A DNA stretch of 64,000 bases from Salinarimonas soli (GCF_008386575.1 NZ_VUOA01000008.1:1-64000), one strand, 5' to 3'; counted from the stretch's first letter, positions 1 to 9,403 are shown. The notes: generated from the sequence alone by a model not told the origin. Program-made: numbers and translations.

Positions 1-80
1 CCGCCCTCTCCCCGCAGGCGGGGAGAGGAGGCCACCCCACCCCGGGCCTACGGCCCGACCCTCCCCCTCCAGGGGAGGGT
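1..80. repeat. GC-rich hairpin repeat (family B fragment)
   Basis: Two clean hairpins sit upstream of the first gene. Positions 5-15 pair with 18-28 (11 bp, loop AG), and 58-66 pair with 72-80 (9 bp, loop of 5). The first stem, of the CCTCTCCCCGC type, recurs at about 53.2 and 56.7 kb, so this looks like a partial copy of a dispersed intergenic repeat that may also end transcription entering from the left. Confidence 0.7.
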
Positions 81-119
81 GGCCGCAGCGCGGCCATCCA
101 TGACACGAGGTGAAACCCC

Positions 120-866
120 ATGAGCAAACGCGTCCTTGTCACGGGTGGAGCCAAAGGCGTCGGCGCGGCGATCGTGCGGGCGCTGGCGCAGGCCGGCTAC
201 GACGTCGACTTCACCTACCGCGCCTCGGGCGAGGCGGCCCTGACGCTCGCCGACGAGCTGTCCTCCGCCTATCCCCAGGCGATCCGGGCCCATTCGGTGG
301 ATCTGTCCGAGAAGGGCTCCCTCGACATCTTCTGCGAGGCGCTCCAAGACGAGACCTTCTACGGGCTCATCCACAATGCCGGCCAGTCCTACGACGTGCT
401 CGCCGCCATGATGGCCCAGGACAAGGCCGAGGCCGCCATGCAGGTGAACTTCTGGTCCTTCACCCGCATCGCCAAGACGATCATGCGCGGCATGATCCGG
501 GCCCGCAACGGCCGCATCGTCGCCATCGGCTCGGTGGCCGCCATCCAAGCCAATGCCGGCAACGCGGCCTACGCCGCCTCGAAGGGCGCGCTGATCTCCT
601 ATGCCCGCACGCTCGCCATCGAGACCGCCAAGCGCGGCGTCACCGTGAACGTGATCGCGCCGGGCTTCATCGACACCGACATGATGGCGCCCTACGCCGC
701 CTACCGGGCCACGATGGAGGGCCAGATCCCGTCGGGCCGCTTCGCCAAGCCCGAGGAGATCGCCGGCGTCGCCGCCTTCCTCATGAGCCCGCCCGCCGCC
801 TACATCACCGGCGCGACGCTCCCCGTCGACGGGGGTCTCACCGCCATGATGGGCATCCACCGCTAG
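120..866 (+). CDS. SDR-family oxidoreductase (FabG-like)
   Basis: A 248-residue classical short-chain dehydrogenase/reductase. The cofactor motif TGGAKGVG lies at residues 8-15, NAG at 86-88, and the catalytic set is N110, S138, Y151 and K155 (YAASK). The C-terminal YITGATLPVDGG pattern is typical of 3-oxoacyl-ACP reductase-like enzymes. A GAGGTG ribosome site precedes the ATG. Substrate cannot be read: beta-ketoacyl-ACP/CoA reduction is a family default, and no other fatty-acid gene is adjacent. It converges on ppc with a 9-nt gap. Family is certain; specific role is not. Confidence 0.9.
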   Translation: MSKRVLVTGGAKGVGAAIVRALAQAGYDVDFTYRASGEAALTLADELSSAYPQAIRAHSVDLSEKGSLDIFCEALQDETFYGLIHNAGQSYDVLAAMMAQDKAEAAMQVNFWSFTRIAKTIMRGMIRARNGRIVAIGSVAAIQANAGNAAYAASKGALISYARTLAIETAKRGVTVNVIAPGFIDTDMMAPYAAYRATMEGQIPSGRFAKPEEIAGVAAFLMSPPAAYITGATLPVDGGLTAMMGIHR

Positions 867-875
867 GGCGCCGCC

Positions 876-3692
876 TCAGCCGCTGTTGCGCAGGCCCGCG
901 GCGATGCCGTTGATCGTGAGGTGGATCCCCTCCACCACGCGCTCGTCCGTGTCGCCGCCGCGGTGGCGGCGCAGGAGCTCCACCTGGAGGTGGTTCAGCG
1001 GGTCGATATAGGGGAAGCGGTTGCGGATGGAACGGGCGAGCAGCGGGTTGCGCTCCAGGAGCCGCTCCTGCCCCGTCACCGCGAGCACCGCCCGGATCGA
1101 GGCCTCCCACTCCCCGCGCAGGCGCCCGAAGATGGCCTCGCGCAGGGCCTTGTCCTCGACGAGCTCGGCGTAGCGCGAGGCGATGGCGATGTCGCTCTTG
1201 GACAGCACCATGTCCATGTTGGACAGGAGCGTGCGGAAGAACGGCCAATCGCGCGCCATCTCCTGCAGGAGCGCAAGCCCCGCCTCGCCGCGCTCCGCCT
1301 GGAACGCCTCCACCGCCGCGCCGAAGCCATACCAGCCCGGCAGCATGAGCCGGCACTGCGCCCAGCCGAACACCCAGGGGATCGCCCGCAGGTCCTCGAT
1401 CCGCCGCGAGTTCGTGCGCGAGGCCGGGCGGCTGCCGATGTTGAGGTTCGCGATCTCGCTGATGACCGTGGACTGCCAGAAATATTGCTCGAAGCCCGGC
1501 GTCTCGTAGACCAAGCCCCGGAAGGCCCGGTACGCGCTCGCCGAGAGCGCCTCCATGGCTTCCAGGTAGACGGGCCGGGGCGCGGGCTCGCCCGAGTGCA
1601 GGAGCGTGGCCTCGAGGGTCGCGGCGGCGAGCGTCTCCAGGTTGCGCCGCCCGAGATCCGGATTGCCGTATTTCGCGGCGATGACCTCGCCCTGCTCCGT
1701 GATGCGGATGGCGCCCTGCACGGCCCCGCCGGGCTGCGCCAGGATCGCCTGGTAGCTCGGCCCGCCCCCGCGCCCCACCGACCCGCCGCGGCCGTGGAAG
1801 AGGCGCAGGCGAAGCCCGTGGCGGCGGAACACCTCCATGAGCCCGATCTCGGCCTTGTAGAGCTCCCAGCCCGAGGTGAGGAAGCCGCCGTCCTTGTTGC
1901 TGTCCGAATAGCCGAGCATCACCTCCTGGGTGCGCCCGCGCCCGTCCAGGAGGCGCGCGTAAACCGGCAGCCCGAAGAGCGCGTCCATGATGGCGGCGCT
2001 CGCCTGGAGGTCGGCGATGGTCTCGAACAGGGGCACCACGTCGAGGGCGAGCGCGCCCTCCTCCGGGCGCATGAGGCCGACCTCCTTGAGGAGGAGCACC
2101 ACCTCCAGCACGTCGGAGACGGCGTTCGCCTTCGAGATCACGTAGGTCGGCACGGCGGCCGCGCCGTAGCGGTGGTGGGCGTCCGCCGCCTCGCGCAGGA
2201 TGGCGAGCTCGGCGTCGGTCTCGGGCGAGTAGGCCAGATAGGCGGAGGCGAGCGGCCGGGGCGAGGCGAGCTCGTCCACGAGCAGCGCGACCCGCGCCGC
2301 CTCGTCGAGCCCGGCATAGCCGGTCCCGGGGCGGGCGCGCTCCAGGAGCTCCGCCACGACCCGCTCGTGCACGTCCGCGTTCTGCCGCAGGTCCACGCCC
2401 GCCAGATGGAGGCCGAACGTGTCGACGGCCCGGCGCAGGGGCCGCAGCCGCCCCCGGGCGAGCGCCTCCGAGCCGTTGGCGACGAGGGAGCGGTGGAGGG
2501 CGGTGAGGTCGGCGTGGAGGGCGGCCGCGTCCGTATAGGCGGGCGCCTCCTCGGTGGGACGGGCCGGCACGGCGAGGCCCAGCGCCCGCGCCGTGGCGGC
2601 AAGGCCGGCATAGATGCCCGACACGGCCTGGCGATAGGGCTCGTCGCGCCGGTGGGGCGAGCGGTCCGGGGAGCGGGCGGCGAGCGCCGCGACCTCGTCG
2701 GACACGCTCACGTGGCGCGCATCGAGCGACAGCTCGGCGCCGAGCGCGTGGAGCTCGCGCAGGTAATGGCCGAGCGCCCGCTCGCTCTGCATGCGCAGCG
2801 CCGCGCGCAGGGCGTCGGCCGTGACGAAGGGATTGCCGTCCCGGTCGCCGCCGATCCAGCTCCCCATGCGGAAGAACGAGGGCAGCTCCATGTCGGCCCA
2901 GGCTGGGTCCGCGGCGGCGAGCGCGTCCTCCAGCGCGGCATAGATCCCCGGCAGCTCGCCCAGGAAGGTCTGGTCGTAATAGGACAGGCCGTTCGCCACC
3001 TCGTCGATCACCTTGAGCCGGGTGCGGCGCAGGATGCCCGTCTGCCACAGGGTGAGGATCGCCCGGCGCAGGGCGGCCTCGCAGTCGCGCTCCTCGTCCG
3101 GGGTGAGGCGGGTGCGGTCGCGGAAGGCCAGCACCCGGGCGATCTGGCGCTCCTGGTCGAGGTTGCTCTTGCGCCGCACCTCCGTCGGGTGCGCCGTGAG
3201 CACGGGACACACGAGCGCGCCGTCGAAGAACGCCTGCAGGCCCGCGCGGCCGATCCCCCGCTCGCGCAGGCGGCTCAAGGAAAAGGCGAGCGTGCCCTCG
3301 CGCGGCGCCGAGCCGGCGCTGGCATGGGCCCTGGTGCGGCGCACGTGGTGCTGGTCCTCGGCGATGTTCGCGAGGTGCGAGAAATAGCTGAAGGCCCGGA
3401 TGATCTGGATCGCCTGGTCGCGCGACAGGGCGTTGAGCACGCCGTCGAGCCCGCCCCGGGCGCCCTCCTCCTCGTCGCGCCGGAAGCGGATCGCGGTCTG
3501 GCGGATGCGCTCGATGAGATCGAACGTCGCCTCCCCCTCCTGCCGCCGGACCGTGTCGCCGAGCAGGCGCCCCAGCAGCCGGATGTCAGACTGGAGCTCC
3601 AGGTGCTCGGCACCCGCGCCCTCCGCCACGAGGGCCGAGAGGTTGAGGTCGACGGCGGCGGGCCTCGGGAGGGTGTCGGCGGCGGAAGACAT
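876..3692 (-). CDS. ppc: Phosphoenolpyruvate carboxylase
   Basis: Carboxylates phosphoenolpyruvate with bicarbonate to oxaloacetate in the cytoplasm; this is an anaplerotic reaction and, in serine-cycle methylotrophs, an assimilatory step. The 938-residue length fits the bacterial family. Visible signatures are TAHPTE with catalytic H168, [10 protein letters not shown] near residue 595, the glycine loop [13 protein letters not shown] near 635, and the C-terminal [13 protein letters not shown] close to the usual [13 protein letters not shown] end. It is divergent from a dehydrogenase gene across 231 bp. No serine-cycle genes adjoin it, so its pathway here is inferred. Confidence 0.97.
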   Translation of the reverse strand: MSSAADTLPRPAAVDLNLSALVAEGAGAEHLELQSDIRLLGRLLGDTVRRQEGEATFDLIERIRQTAIRFRRDEEEGARGGLDGVLNALSRDQAIQIIRAFSYFSHLANIAEDQHHVRRTRAHASAGSAPREGTLAFSLSRLRERGIGRAGLQAFFDGALVCPVLTAHPTEVRRKSNLDQERQIARVLAFRDRTRLTPDEERDCEAALRRAILTLWQTGILRRTRLKVIDEVANGLSYYDQTFLGELPGIYAALEDALAAADPAWADMELPSFFRMGSWIGGDRDGNPFVTADALRAALRMQSERALGHYLRELHALGAELSLDARHVSVSDEVAALAARSPDRSPHRRDEPYRQAVSGIYAGLAATARALGLAVPARPTEEAPAYTDAAALHADLTALHRSLVANGSEALARGRLRPLRRAVDTFGLHLAGVDLRQNADVHERVVAELLERARPGTGYAGLDEAARVALLVDELASPRPLASAYLAYSPETDAELAILREAADAHHRYGAAAVPTYVISKANAVSDVLEVVLLLKEVGLMRPEEGALALDVVPLFETIADLQASAAIMDALFGLPVYARLLDGRGRTQEVMLGYSDSNKDGGFLTSGWELYKAEIGLMEVFRRHGLRLRLFHGRGGSVGRGGGPSYQAILAQPGGAVQGAIRITEQGEVIAAKYGNPDLGRRNLETLAAATLEATLLHSGEPAPRPVYLEAMEALSASAYRAFRGLVYETPGFEQYFWQSTVISEIANLNIGSRPASRTNSRRIEDLRAIPWVFGWAQCRLMLPGWYGFGAAVEAFQAERGEAGLALLQEMARDWPFFRTLLSNMDMVLSKSDIAIASRYAELVEDKALREAIFGRLRGEWEASIRAVLAVTGQERLLERNPLLARSIRNRFPYIDPLNHLQVELLRRHRGGDTDERVVEGIHLTINGIAAGLRNSG

Positions 3693-3778
3693 CGGGCGGG
3701 TCCCATCCGTGAGAGGCGTGGCGGTGGGGCAGCGGACGGGCCGGGGGTTCGACGCGTCCGGGCCCGAGCCAGGCTATC

Positions 3779-3797
3779 GTAGTTTAACTACTAGAAT
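3779..3797. promoter_or_regulatory. Candidate operator/-10 region between ppc and dehydrogenase
   Basis: In the 231-bp divergent spacer an AT-rich island stands out from the surrounding GC-rich DNA. GTAGT (3779-3783) and ACTAC (3787-3791) form a perfect inverted repeat around TTA, followed directly by TAGAAT (3792-3797), which resembles a -10 element for the rightward gene. No convincing -35 box was identified. The assignment as an operator is inference. Confidence 0.3.
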
Positions 3798-3923
3798 ATG
3801 CGCTTTCGGAGTCAACGCTTCGACGGCCAGGATCGGCCCCGGCCCGCCACAAATCCCTTGGCATCCGCGCCCATGGCCCGTAAGTCGCGCGCACGGCTCA
3901 TTTCGGGACACCACAGCTCACCC

Positions 3924-4946
3924 ATGCGCGCCCTCCAGCTCCACGGCGACCGCGACCTGCGGATCGACGACATCGACGCCCCCCCGCCCCCCGGCCCCGG
4001 CGAGGTGCAGGTCCGGGTGCGGGCGCTCGCGCTCAACTATCTCGACGTGTGGGGCTTTCGCGGCATGGCCTTCGCCAAGCGCAAGATGCCCCAGGTGGTG
4101 GGCGTCGAGGCCTCGGGCGAGATCGTCGCGGTGGGCGAGGGCGTGACCCGCTTCTCCTGCGGCGACCCGGTCGTGATGTACGGCGCCGAGACCTGCGGCC
4201 ATTGCAAGGCCTGCCGCGAGGGCCGCGACAACCTGTGCGAGAACGTCGCCGGGATCATGGGCTTCCATATCGACGGCTTCGCCCGCGAGCGCGTGAACCG
4301 CCCGGAGCGGCTCGTCGTGCCGGTGCCGAAGGGCGTCTCGTTCGAGGACGCGGCCTGCGCGGCCATCGGCTTCGGCACGGTGCAGCACATGCTGTTCGAC
4401 AACGCCAAGCTGGAGCCGGGCGAGAGCATCCTGGTCCATGCGGGCGGATCGGGCATCGGGACGGCGGCGATCAAGATGGCGAAGGCCATCGGCTGCACAA
4501 TCTACACGACGGTGGGCGACGACGAGAAGGGCGAGAAGGCCCGGGCGCTCGGCGCCGACCACGTGATCAACTACCGCACGGAGCGCTTCGAGGGCGAGGT
4601 GAGGAAGCTCACCAAGCGCAAAGGCGTCGACGTGGTGTTCGAGCATGTGGGCGCCGAGACCTGGAACGGCTCGCTCCTGTGCCTCAAGCGCGGCGGGCGC
4701 CTCGTCACCTGCGGCTCGACGTCCGGCGTGTCGACCACCATGAACCTGATGCAGCTCTTCCAGCAGCAATACCGGATCTTCGGCTCCTTCGGCTGCTCCA
4801 TGCGCAACATCGGCGAGTCCCTCGACAAGATGGCGGGGGGCATGGCGCCCGTGATCGACGCCGTGTTCCCCCTCGCCGATTTCGCGGAGGGCCTGACGCG
4901 GCTGGAATCGCGCAAGGTCTTCGGCAAGGTCGTGGTGACGTTCTAG
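3924..4946 (+). CDS. Zinc-type MDR dehydrogenase lacking catalytic-zinc ligands
   Basis: A 340-residue medium-chain dehydrogenase/reductase. The structural-zinc cysteines are all present (C91, C94, C97, C105). The usual catalytic-zinc Cys near residue 38 is replaced within ALNYLDVWG, and the GHE motif is replaced by GVEASG at about 60, so quinone-oxidoreductase-like hydride transfer is more likely than classical alcohol dehydrogenation. HAGGSGIGTAA near 170 is the nucleotide-binding turn. The ATG at 3924 gives the normal family N-terminus (MRALQLHG); an in-frame upstream ATG at 3798 would add an atypical extension. The acyltransferase gene follows after 10 nt, suggesting co-transcription. Substrate unknown. 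Confidence 0.88.
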   Translation: MRALQLHGDRDLRIDDIDAPPPPGPGEVQVRVRALALNYLDVWGFRGMAFAKRKMPQVVGVEASGEIVAVGEGVTRFSCGDPVVMYGAETCGHCKACREGRDNLCENVAGIMGFHIDGFARERVNRPERLVVPVPKGVSFEDAACAAIGFGTVQHMLFDNAKLEPGESILVHAGGSGIGTAAIKMAKAIGCTIYTTVGDDEKGEKARALGADHVINYRTERFEGEVRKLTKRKGVDVVFEHVGAETWNGSLLCLKRGGRLVTCGSTSGVSTTMNLMQLFQQQYRIFGSFGCSMRNIGESLDKMAGGMAPVIDAVFPLADFAEGLTRLESRKVFGKVVVTF

Positions 4947-4956
4947 GAACCGGACC

Positions 4957-5901
4957 GTGGCCCGCACCCGCATCCCCGCCTGGCTGTCGAAGGGCGGCGA
5001 GCTCACCATGGTGGGGCTCGTGCGCGGCGTGTTCCGCCTGTCGCGCTCGCTCGGCCCCACGCGCGCCTCCGACACGGGCGCGCGCATCACCCGCACCTTC
5101 GGCCCCCTCCTCCCGGCCCACCGCACCGCCATGGCCAACCTCAGGGCCGTGTATCCCGAGAAAACGGAGGAGGAGCGGCGCGCCATCGCGCTCGGCGCCT
5201 GGGACAATCTCGGGCGCACGGCGGCGGAATACGCCCATCTCGACACCCTGTTCGACTTCGACGTGGAGCGCCCCAACGAGGGCCGCGTCGAGGTGCAGGG
5301 CATCGAGGACTTCGTAAGGCTGCGCGACGACGGCAAGCCGGGCCTGATCTTCTCGGCCCACCTCGCCAATTGGGAGCTGCCCGCGATCTGCGCCCACCGC
5401 TACGGGCTCGCCGCCACCGCCGTGTTCCGGGCGCCCAACGATCCAGGCGTGGCGCGGGTGGTCATGGAGGTGCGCTCCCAGACCATGGGCGGGCTGGAGG
5501 CGGCGCGCCAGGGCGCGGCCTTCGCCATGCAGGGGGTGCTGGAGCGGGGCGGGCATCTGGGCCAGCTCATCGACCAGCATTTCACCCGGGGCGTGGTGGT
5601 GGACTTCATGGGCCGGCCGGCGCTCACCAACCCCATCCTCGCGAAGTTCGCCCGGCGCTTCGACTGCCCGGTCCACGGGGTGCGGGTGGTGCGCCTGCCC
5701 GACCACCGCTTCAAGCTGGAGCTCACCCCCGCCCTCGACCTGCCGCGCGACGCGGGCGGCGAGATCGACGTGACCGGCGCCATGCAGGCCATGTCGCGGG
5801 TGGTGGAGGGCTGGGTGCGCGAGCACCCGGAGCAATGGCTGTGGATGCACCGCCGCTGGCGCGTGCCCGCCGCCCGGCCGGAGCCGCTCAAGGCAACGTG
5901 A
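4957..5901 (+). CDS. LpxL/HtrB-family lipid A acyltransferase-like protein
   Basis: A 314-residue member of the lauroyl/myristoyl acyltransferase family that transfers acyl chains to lipid A precursors at the inner membrane. The catalytic HX4E motif is H135-E140 within SAHLANWE, and the family C-terminal EQWLWMHRRW is present. The start is GTG at 4957, 10 nt after the upstream stop, with AGGA in front. Which acyl position it modifies cannot be decided, and homologues act on other lipids. Probably co-transcribed with the dehydrogenase upstream. Confidence 0.85.
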   Translation: MARTRIPAWLSKGGELTMVGLVRGVFRLSRSLGPTRASDTGARITRTFGPLLPAHRTAMANLRAVYPEKTEEERRAIALGAWDNLGRTAAEYAHLDTLFDFDVERPNEGRVEVQGIEDFVRLRDDGKPGLIFSAHLANWELPAICAHRYGLAATAVFRAPNDPGVARVVMEVRSQTMGGLEAARQGAAFAMQGVLERGGHLGQLIDQHFTRGVVVDFMGRPALTNPILAKFARRFDCPVHGVRVVRLPDHRFKLELTPALDLPRDAGGEIDVTGAMQAMSRVVEGWVREHPEQWLWMHRRWRVPAARPEPLKAT

Positions 5902-5937
5902 CTTCTCCCTGAGCCGGCTTTCGTGGTTGATAGGAGC

Positions 5938-6660
5938 ATGACCCGCTGGCTCCTCATCGCCCTCGCCGCCCTCGGCGCCGCCGCAGCTCCGGCCGCCGCC
6001 GAGACGCCCCTGAAGGCCGTCGTCGAGCTGTTCACGAGCCAGGGCTGCTCGTCCTGCCCGCCGGCGGACGCGCGCCTCGCCGAGCTGGCGCGCCGGCCGG
6101 ACGTGGTCGCGCTCACCCTGCCCGTCGATTACTGGGACTATCTGGGCTGGAAGGACACCCTCGCCCGGCCCGAGTTCAGCGCCCGCCAGCGGGCCTATTC
6201 CCACGGCCGGGGCGACCGGGCCGTGTTCACGCCGCAGATGGTGGTGAACGGCGCCCTCGCCTGCATCGGCTCGGACGGCGGCGCCGTGGACCGCACCCTC
6301 GACCAGGCGGCGGGCGAGGGCTCGGCCCTGCCGGTCCAGGTCCGGGCGCGGCTCGAGGGCGGCAGCGTGCGCATCGAGATCGAGGGCTCGGAGGCAACGC
6401 CGTCGGGGGTCTGGCTGCTTCCCGTGCTGCGCAGCCGGGACGTCGCGATCGGGCGCGGCGAGAACCGCGGCCGGGCGGTCACCTACGTCAACGTGGTGCG
6501 GGGCGTCCTGCGCGTCGGCGAATGGTCCGGCGGTTCGATGAAACTCGACGCGGCCCTGCCACCGGGCGAGGAGGCCGACGCCTACGTCGTGCTGGTCCAG
6601 GCGATGCGCGGCACCAAGCCCGCCCGAATTCTTGGGGCCGCGAAGGTGGGCGCGTTCTGA
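5938..6660 (+). CDS. DUF1223 family secreted thioredoxin-like protein
   Basis: A 240-residue exported protein: the first 21 residues form a signal peptide (TRWLLIALAALG core, AAAE cleavage region). The mature N-terminus carries the DUF1223 hallmark LFTSQGCSSCPPAD with cysteines C37 and C40 in a CxxC arrangement, followed by PVDYWDYLGW and FTPQMVVNG. These suggest a thioredoxin-like fold, but no biochemical role is established. The ATG at 5938 is preferred over the upstream in-frame GTG because GGAG sits just before it and it begins a proper signal peptide. Confidence 0.88.
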   Translation: MTRWLLIALAALGAAAAPAAAETPLKAVVELFTSQGCSSCPPADARLAELARRPDVVALTLPVDYWDYLGWKDTLARPEFSARQRAYSHGRGDRAVFTPQMVVNGALACIGSDGGAVDRTLDQAAGEGSALPVQVRARLEGGSVRIEIEGSEATPSGVWLLPVLRSRDVAIGRGENRGRAVTYVNVVRGVLRVGEWSGGSMKLDAALPPGEEADAYVVLVQAMRGTKPARILGAAKVGAF

Positions 6661-6802
6661 CGCCCTGGGGTGGGCCGTCTTGAGGCATGCAACACAGGCG
6701 TGAGCCGGAGGGAGATCCGTGGAGCGCCCTTCCCGCCTCCCCTCTCCTATGGGGAGAGGGGCCGGGGGTGAGGGGGTACCACGCCAATCCAGCGGTCTCC
6801 CA

Positions 6803-6925
6803 CCCCCCTCATGCTGAGGTGCCCTGCGCAGCAGGGCCTCGAAGCACGCACTACGGTTCCACAGCCGTCCCGAGACCTCTGGAACGCCCTTCGAGGCTCG
6901 CTCCGCTCGCGCCTCAGGACGAGGG
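6803..6925. repeat. Dispersed intergenic repeat family A, copy 1
   Basis: About 120 bp starting CCCTCATGCTGAGG and ending CCTCAGGACGAGGG, with the outer parts complementary (CCTCATGCTGAGG-like arm against CCTCAGGACGAGG) and an internal GCCCTTCGAGGCTCG block. Three further copies lie near 12.8, 26.3 and 49.5 kb. This copy sits between convergent genes. Just upstream (about 6695-6777) are fragments of the same core and of a CCCTCTCC...GGGGAGAGGGG hairpin, so the 292-bp gap is repeat throughout. Confidence 0.85.
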
Positions 6926-6952
6926 CGCAGAGTGGGGGAGCAGCCCCCCGCC

Positions 6953-7561
6953 CTAGATCACCACCACCTTGTTGGGCAGCTCGTCCCAGTCGTCGGGCTG
7001 GGGCGGGGCGTGGGCGGCGAGCACGCGGCCCACTTCCCGCACGGCCTCGACCAACCCCTCGGCGGCCCGTCCGGCAGCCACGGCCTTGGACAGCCGGGCG
7101 CGGATCGCCTCGAAGGCCTCGCCGTCCACCCGGTCGGCGAGGCCCGTGTCGGCGATGATCTCCACGTGCCGCTCGGCGCCCGCCACGTAGATCAAGACGC
7201 CGAGCCGCTCGCGGGTGCGGGTGAGGCCCCGGCCGACGAACTCGCGCATGGCGGCCTCCCGGGCGCGCCGCCGCTTCACGAGACCCGGCACGAGGGCGTA
7301 GCGCCGCCCGGGCCAGGCGAGGAGCGGGATCGCCACGAGGGCGACGAGGAGCTGGACGATGTAGATCGTGCCCGGCGCGAAGGTGGTGAAGGCCACGAGC
7401 GGCCAGGGCACGAGGAGCGCGAGCACCAGCCCCCACAGGAGCGGCACGCTGTGATAGCCCGCCGCCTGGCCCGCGAGCACCACGGCGATCTCGCCCGCCG
7501 TGTCGCGCTCCGCTTCGCGGACGGCGTCGGCCACCCGCTCGCGTTCCTCCGCGTTCAGCAT
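6953..7561 (-). CDS. TPM-domain membrane protein
   Basis: A 202-residue protein of the TPM (TLP18.3/Psb32/MOLO-1) family. It begins with an acidic helix, has two membrane segments at about 40-85 around a short loop, then a TPM domain at about 95-185 with TRTRERLGVLIYVAGAERHV, ADTGLADRV and AEGLVEAV. Proteins of this kind are usually encoded beside LemA and a second TPM protein; neither is present here. Function unknown, possibly envelope maintenance. It lies 28 nt downstream of the lipocalin gene on the same strand. Confidence 0.82.
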   Translation of the reverse strand: MLNAEERERVADAVREAERDTAGEIAVVLAGQAAGYHSVPLLWGLVLALLVPWPLVAFTTFAPGTIYIVQLLVALVAIPLLAWPGRRYALVPGLVKRRRAREAAMREFVGRGLTRTRERLGVLIYVAGAERHVEIIADTGLADRVDGEAFEAIRARLSKAVAAGRAAEGLVEAVREVGRVLAAHAPPQPDDWDELPNKVVVI

Positions 7562-7589
7562 CGCGTCCCGCTCCTCCCGCCGCCGGGCC

Positions 7590-8138
7590 CTACGAGCCCT
7601 GCTCCACCATCATGAGCTTGTCCAGGGAGAAGCCCGCGCTCAAGGCCCGCGCCTTGAGCTCGTCCACGGTCGAGGCGTCGAGGGTGGGCTTGCGGGAGAA
7701 GATCCACAGCGCGGAGCGGTCCGTGGAGCCCACGAGGGCATGCGAGCCGTCGGGCGCCATGAGGAGGACGTCGTAGGTGTGCTTGCCGCCCGCGGCGCCG
7801 TAATCGATCTCGACGGTGGGGCGGCCGGCGCTCTCGAGGAGGCGGCCCTTGGCGCGGCTCTCGCGCTCCTGGCCGCTCGCCTTGTCGACGCCCCGGTTCA
7901 CGACGTCGAAGGTCCCGTCCGGCGCCTTCGTGCGCGTGGACGTGACGCGGACCAGGCCGCGCTCGAAGGGATGGTCCAGGCGTGCGATCTCGTGCCACTG
8001 GCCCATATAGGCGTCGATGCTGAAATTGGGCGTCTGAGGCGCGGTGACCTCGTTGCCCACGGTCTGGGCGGCGGCAGGGGCGGCGGCGGCCAGCATGAGG
8101 GCCGCTGCGAACCAGCGAAGGCGGATGGATGCGGTCAT
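7590..8138 (-). CDS. Bacterial lipocalin family protein
   Basis: A 182-residue exported lipocalin, a small beta-barrel that binds hydrophobic ligands. Residues 1-25 form a cleavable signal peptide ending AAAQ with no lipobox cysteine, so it is periplasmic rather than an outer-membrane lipoprotein like Blc. The lipocalin hallmark is YMGQWHEIARLDHPFERG, followed by the barrel strands and SALWIFSRKP. The start at 8138 gives a clean signal peptide; longer in-frame starts only add unstructured Arg/Gly/Pro sequence. Ligand unknown. Confidence 0.85.
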   Translation of the reverse strand: MTASIRLRWFAAALMLAAAAPAAAQTVGNEVTAPQTPNFSIDAYMGQWHEIARLDHPFERGLVRVTSTRTKAPDGTFDVVNRGVDKASGQERESRAKGRLLESAGRPTVEIDYGAAGGKHTYDVLLMAPDGSHALVGSTDRSALWIFSRKPTLDASTVDELKARALSAGFSLDKLMMVEQGS

Positions 8139-8193
8139 GGGCGGCTCCCGGGGGTTGCCCCGACCAAACGACCCGCGGGCGCCGCGGTTCCGC

Positions 8194-8496
8194 TCAAGCT
8201 TGGCCGGCGCCCGCGGCGATCTGGTCCATGCGCCGGGCAAGCTCCACGTCGCGCCGGCTCAGGCCGTCGGCGTCGTGGGTGGACAGGGTCACGTCCACGG
8301 TGCCGTAGACGTTGAACCATTCGGGGTGGTGGTTCATCGCCTCCGCCACGAGCGCCACCTGCGCCATGAAGCCGAAGGCCTGGATGAAGCTGTCGAACGC
8401 GTAGCGCTTCTGGATCGCGTCGCGGCCCTCCACCATGGTCCAGCCGTCGAGGCCGGGCAGGAGCTCGGCCCGGTCCGAATCGCTCAAGCGCTCCAT
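8194..8496 (-). CDS. 4a-hydroxytetrahydrobiopterin dehydratase (PCD/DCoH family)
   Basis: A 100-residue pterin-4a-carbinolamine dehydratase, which recycles the 4a-hydroxy-pterin formed by aromatic amino acid hydroxylases. The family signature [13 protein letters not shown] carries the paired active-site histidines, followed by the downstream HD pair. Length is typical. No phenylalanine hydroxylase is adjacent; in some bacteria such proteins serve molybdopterin or unknown pterin metabolism. It lies 55 nt upstream of the lipocalin gene. Confidence 0.93.
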   Translation of the reverse strand: MERLSDSDRAELLPGLDGWTMVEGRDAIQKRYAFDSFIQAFGFMAQVALVAEAMNHHPEWFNVYGTVDVTLSTHDADGLSRRDVELARRMDQIAAGAGQA

Positions 8497-8673
8497 CGAT
8501 CTCTCCTTAAGGCTTGCAGGCCGGGACCGGCCCCGAGGGGACAGATGGGGCGCCGCGCGCTCGTGTCACCCCCATCAGGGCCCGAACCAGCCCGTGGCGC
8601 TCGGAACCGGGCTCTCCCGGCGGTGGTTTCCCGGAGGACCGCCGACGCCGAGCCCGCCGGCCTGGAGACCGTC

Positions 8674-9042
8674 ATGCAGACCGACCGCGACATGCCGCCG
8701 ACCCATACGATCAAGCCCATCGACCAGCCGCCGGACTCGCGCGCGCCGACCGCGGCGATGCTCAAGGCCGACATCGATTCGGGCGCGAGCGGCGACAAGA
8801 CGGAGGTGTTCGACCCCGGCATGGCGATGCTCGGCACCTGCGAGGAGGCCGGCGGCCATCCGCTCACCCCCGAGCAGCTCGCCATCGCCCGGCGCGAGGA
8901 GACGAAGATCCGCTGGTCCATGGGCGCGGGCAAGAAGAGCTACGCCCACCACCACTCGAACCTGGCGCTGTACGGCTTCGTCGGGCTCATCGCCGTGGTG
9001 GCCATCCTCGTCGTCGGCGCGCTGCTCCTCGACTGGGCATAA
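8674..9042 (+). CDS. Hypothetical small single-TM protein
   Basis: 122 residues, not recognised. The N-terminal about 95 residues are polar and disordered-looking with PTHTIKPIDQP, a GTCEEAGGHPLTPEQ block and basic/His patches (KKSYAHHHS). The last 25 residues form one hydrophobic helix ending LLLDWA at the C-terminus, a tail-anchored layout. ATG at 8674 follows a GGAGA site; ATG at 8692 is an alternative. Divergent from the pterin dehydratase across 177 bp. Confidence 0.65.
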   Translation: MQTDRDMPPTHTIKPIDQPPDSRAPTAAMLKADIDSGASGDKTEVFDPGMAMLGTCEEAGGHPLTPEQLAIARREETKIRWSMGAGKKSYAHHHSNLALYGFVGLIAVVAILVVGALLLDWA

Positions 9043-9148
9043 CCGCCTCACGAGCCCCGGAACCACCTTGGCCATAACGGGGTTCTGTCAGACGTTCCCG
9101 TTCCCTGCGGTCGGCGGCCCGACCGAAACCCTCCACCCGGAGCGCCCG

Positions 9149-9403
9149 ATGACGAGCGAAAGCCCCCGCCCCGCCGCCCCCGTGACGCCCAGGACCACGC
9201 CGCAGCACGGGCCCCGGACGGCCGCGCGCCCGAACGGCCGGCCGCACCTCTACCTCGTCTACAGCCGCGACGACGACGCGCCAGGCACCAGGCGCCCGGC
9301 GCCGGCGCCGGCTCCCGCCGCGGATCGCAAGACGTCGCTCGTGGCCTTCGCGGCGCTGGTTTGCGCGGCCGCCGGCCTCGCGGCGGTGCTGCTGACGCTC
9401 TAA
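9149..9403 (+). CDS. Hypothetical small tail-anchored protein
   Basis: 84 residues, not recognised. Residues 1-55 are Pro/Ala/Arg-rich with one ordered-looking stretch (HLYLVYSRDDD). Residues 62-84 form a hydrophobic helix that ends at the C-terminus (AAVLLTL). The layout repeats that of the preceding gene 106 nt upstream, so both may be membrane-tethered accessory peptides. An ATG is present but the ribosome site is weak; coding status rests mainly on the hydrophobic tail and frame. Confidence 0.5.
   Translation: MTSESPRPAAPVTPRTTPQHGPRTAARPNGRPHLYLVYSRDDDAPGTRRPAPAPAPAADRKTSLVAFAALVCAAAGLAAVLLTL

Noticed and set aside
921-3782. 953-codon open frame antisense to ppc
   Set aside because: High GC keeps the opposite strand open; the translation is Arg/Gly/His-rich low complexity with no domain, while the minus strand encodes a full PEP carboxylase.
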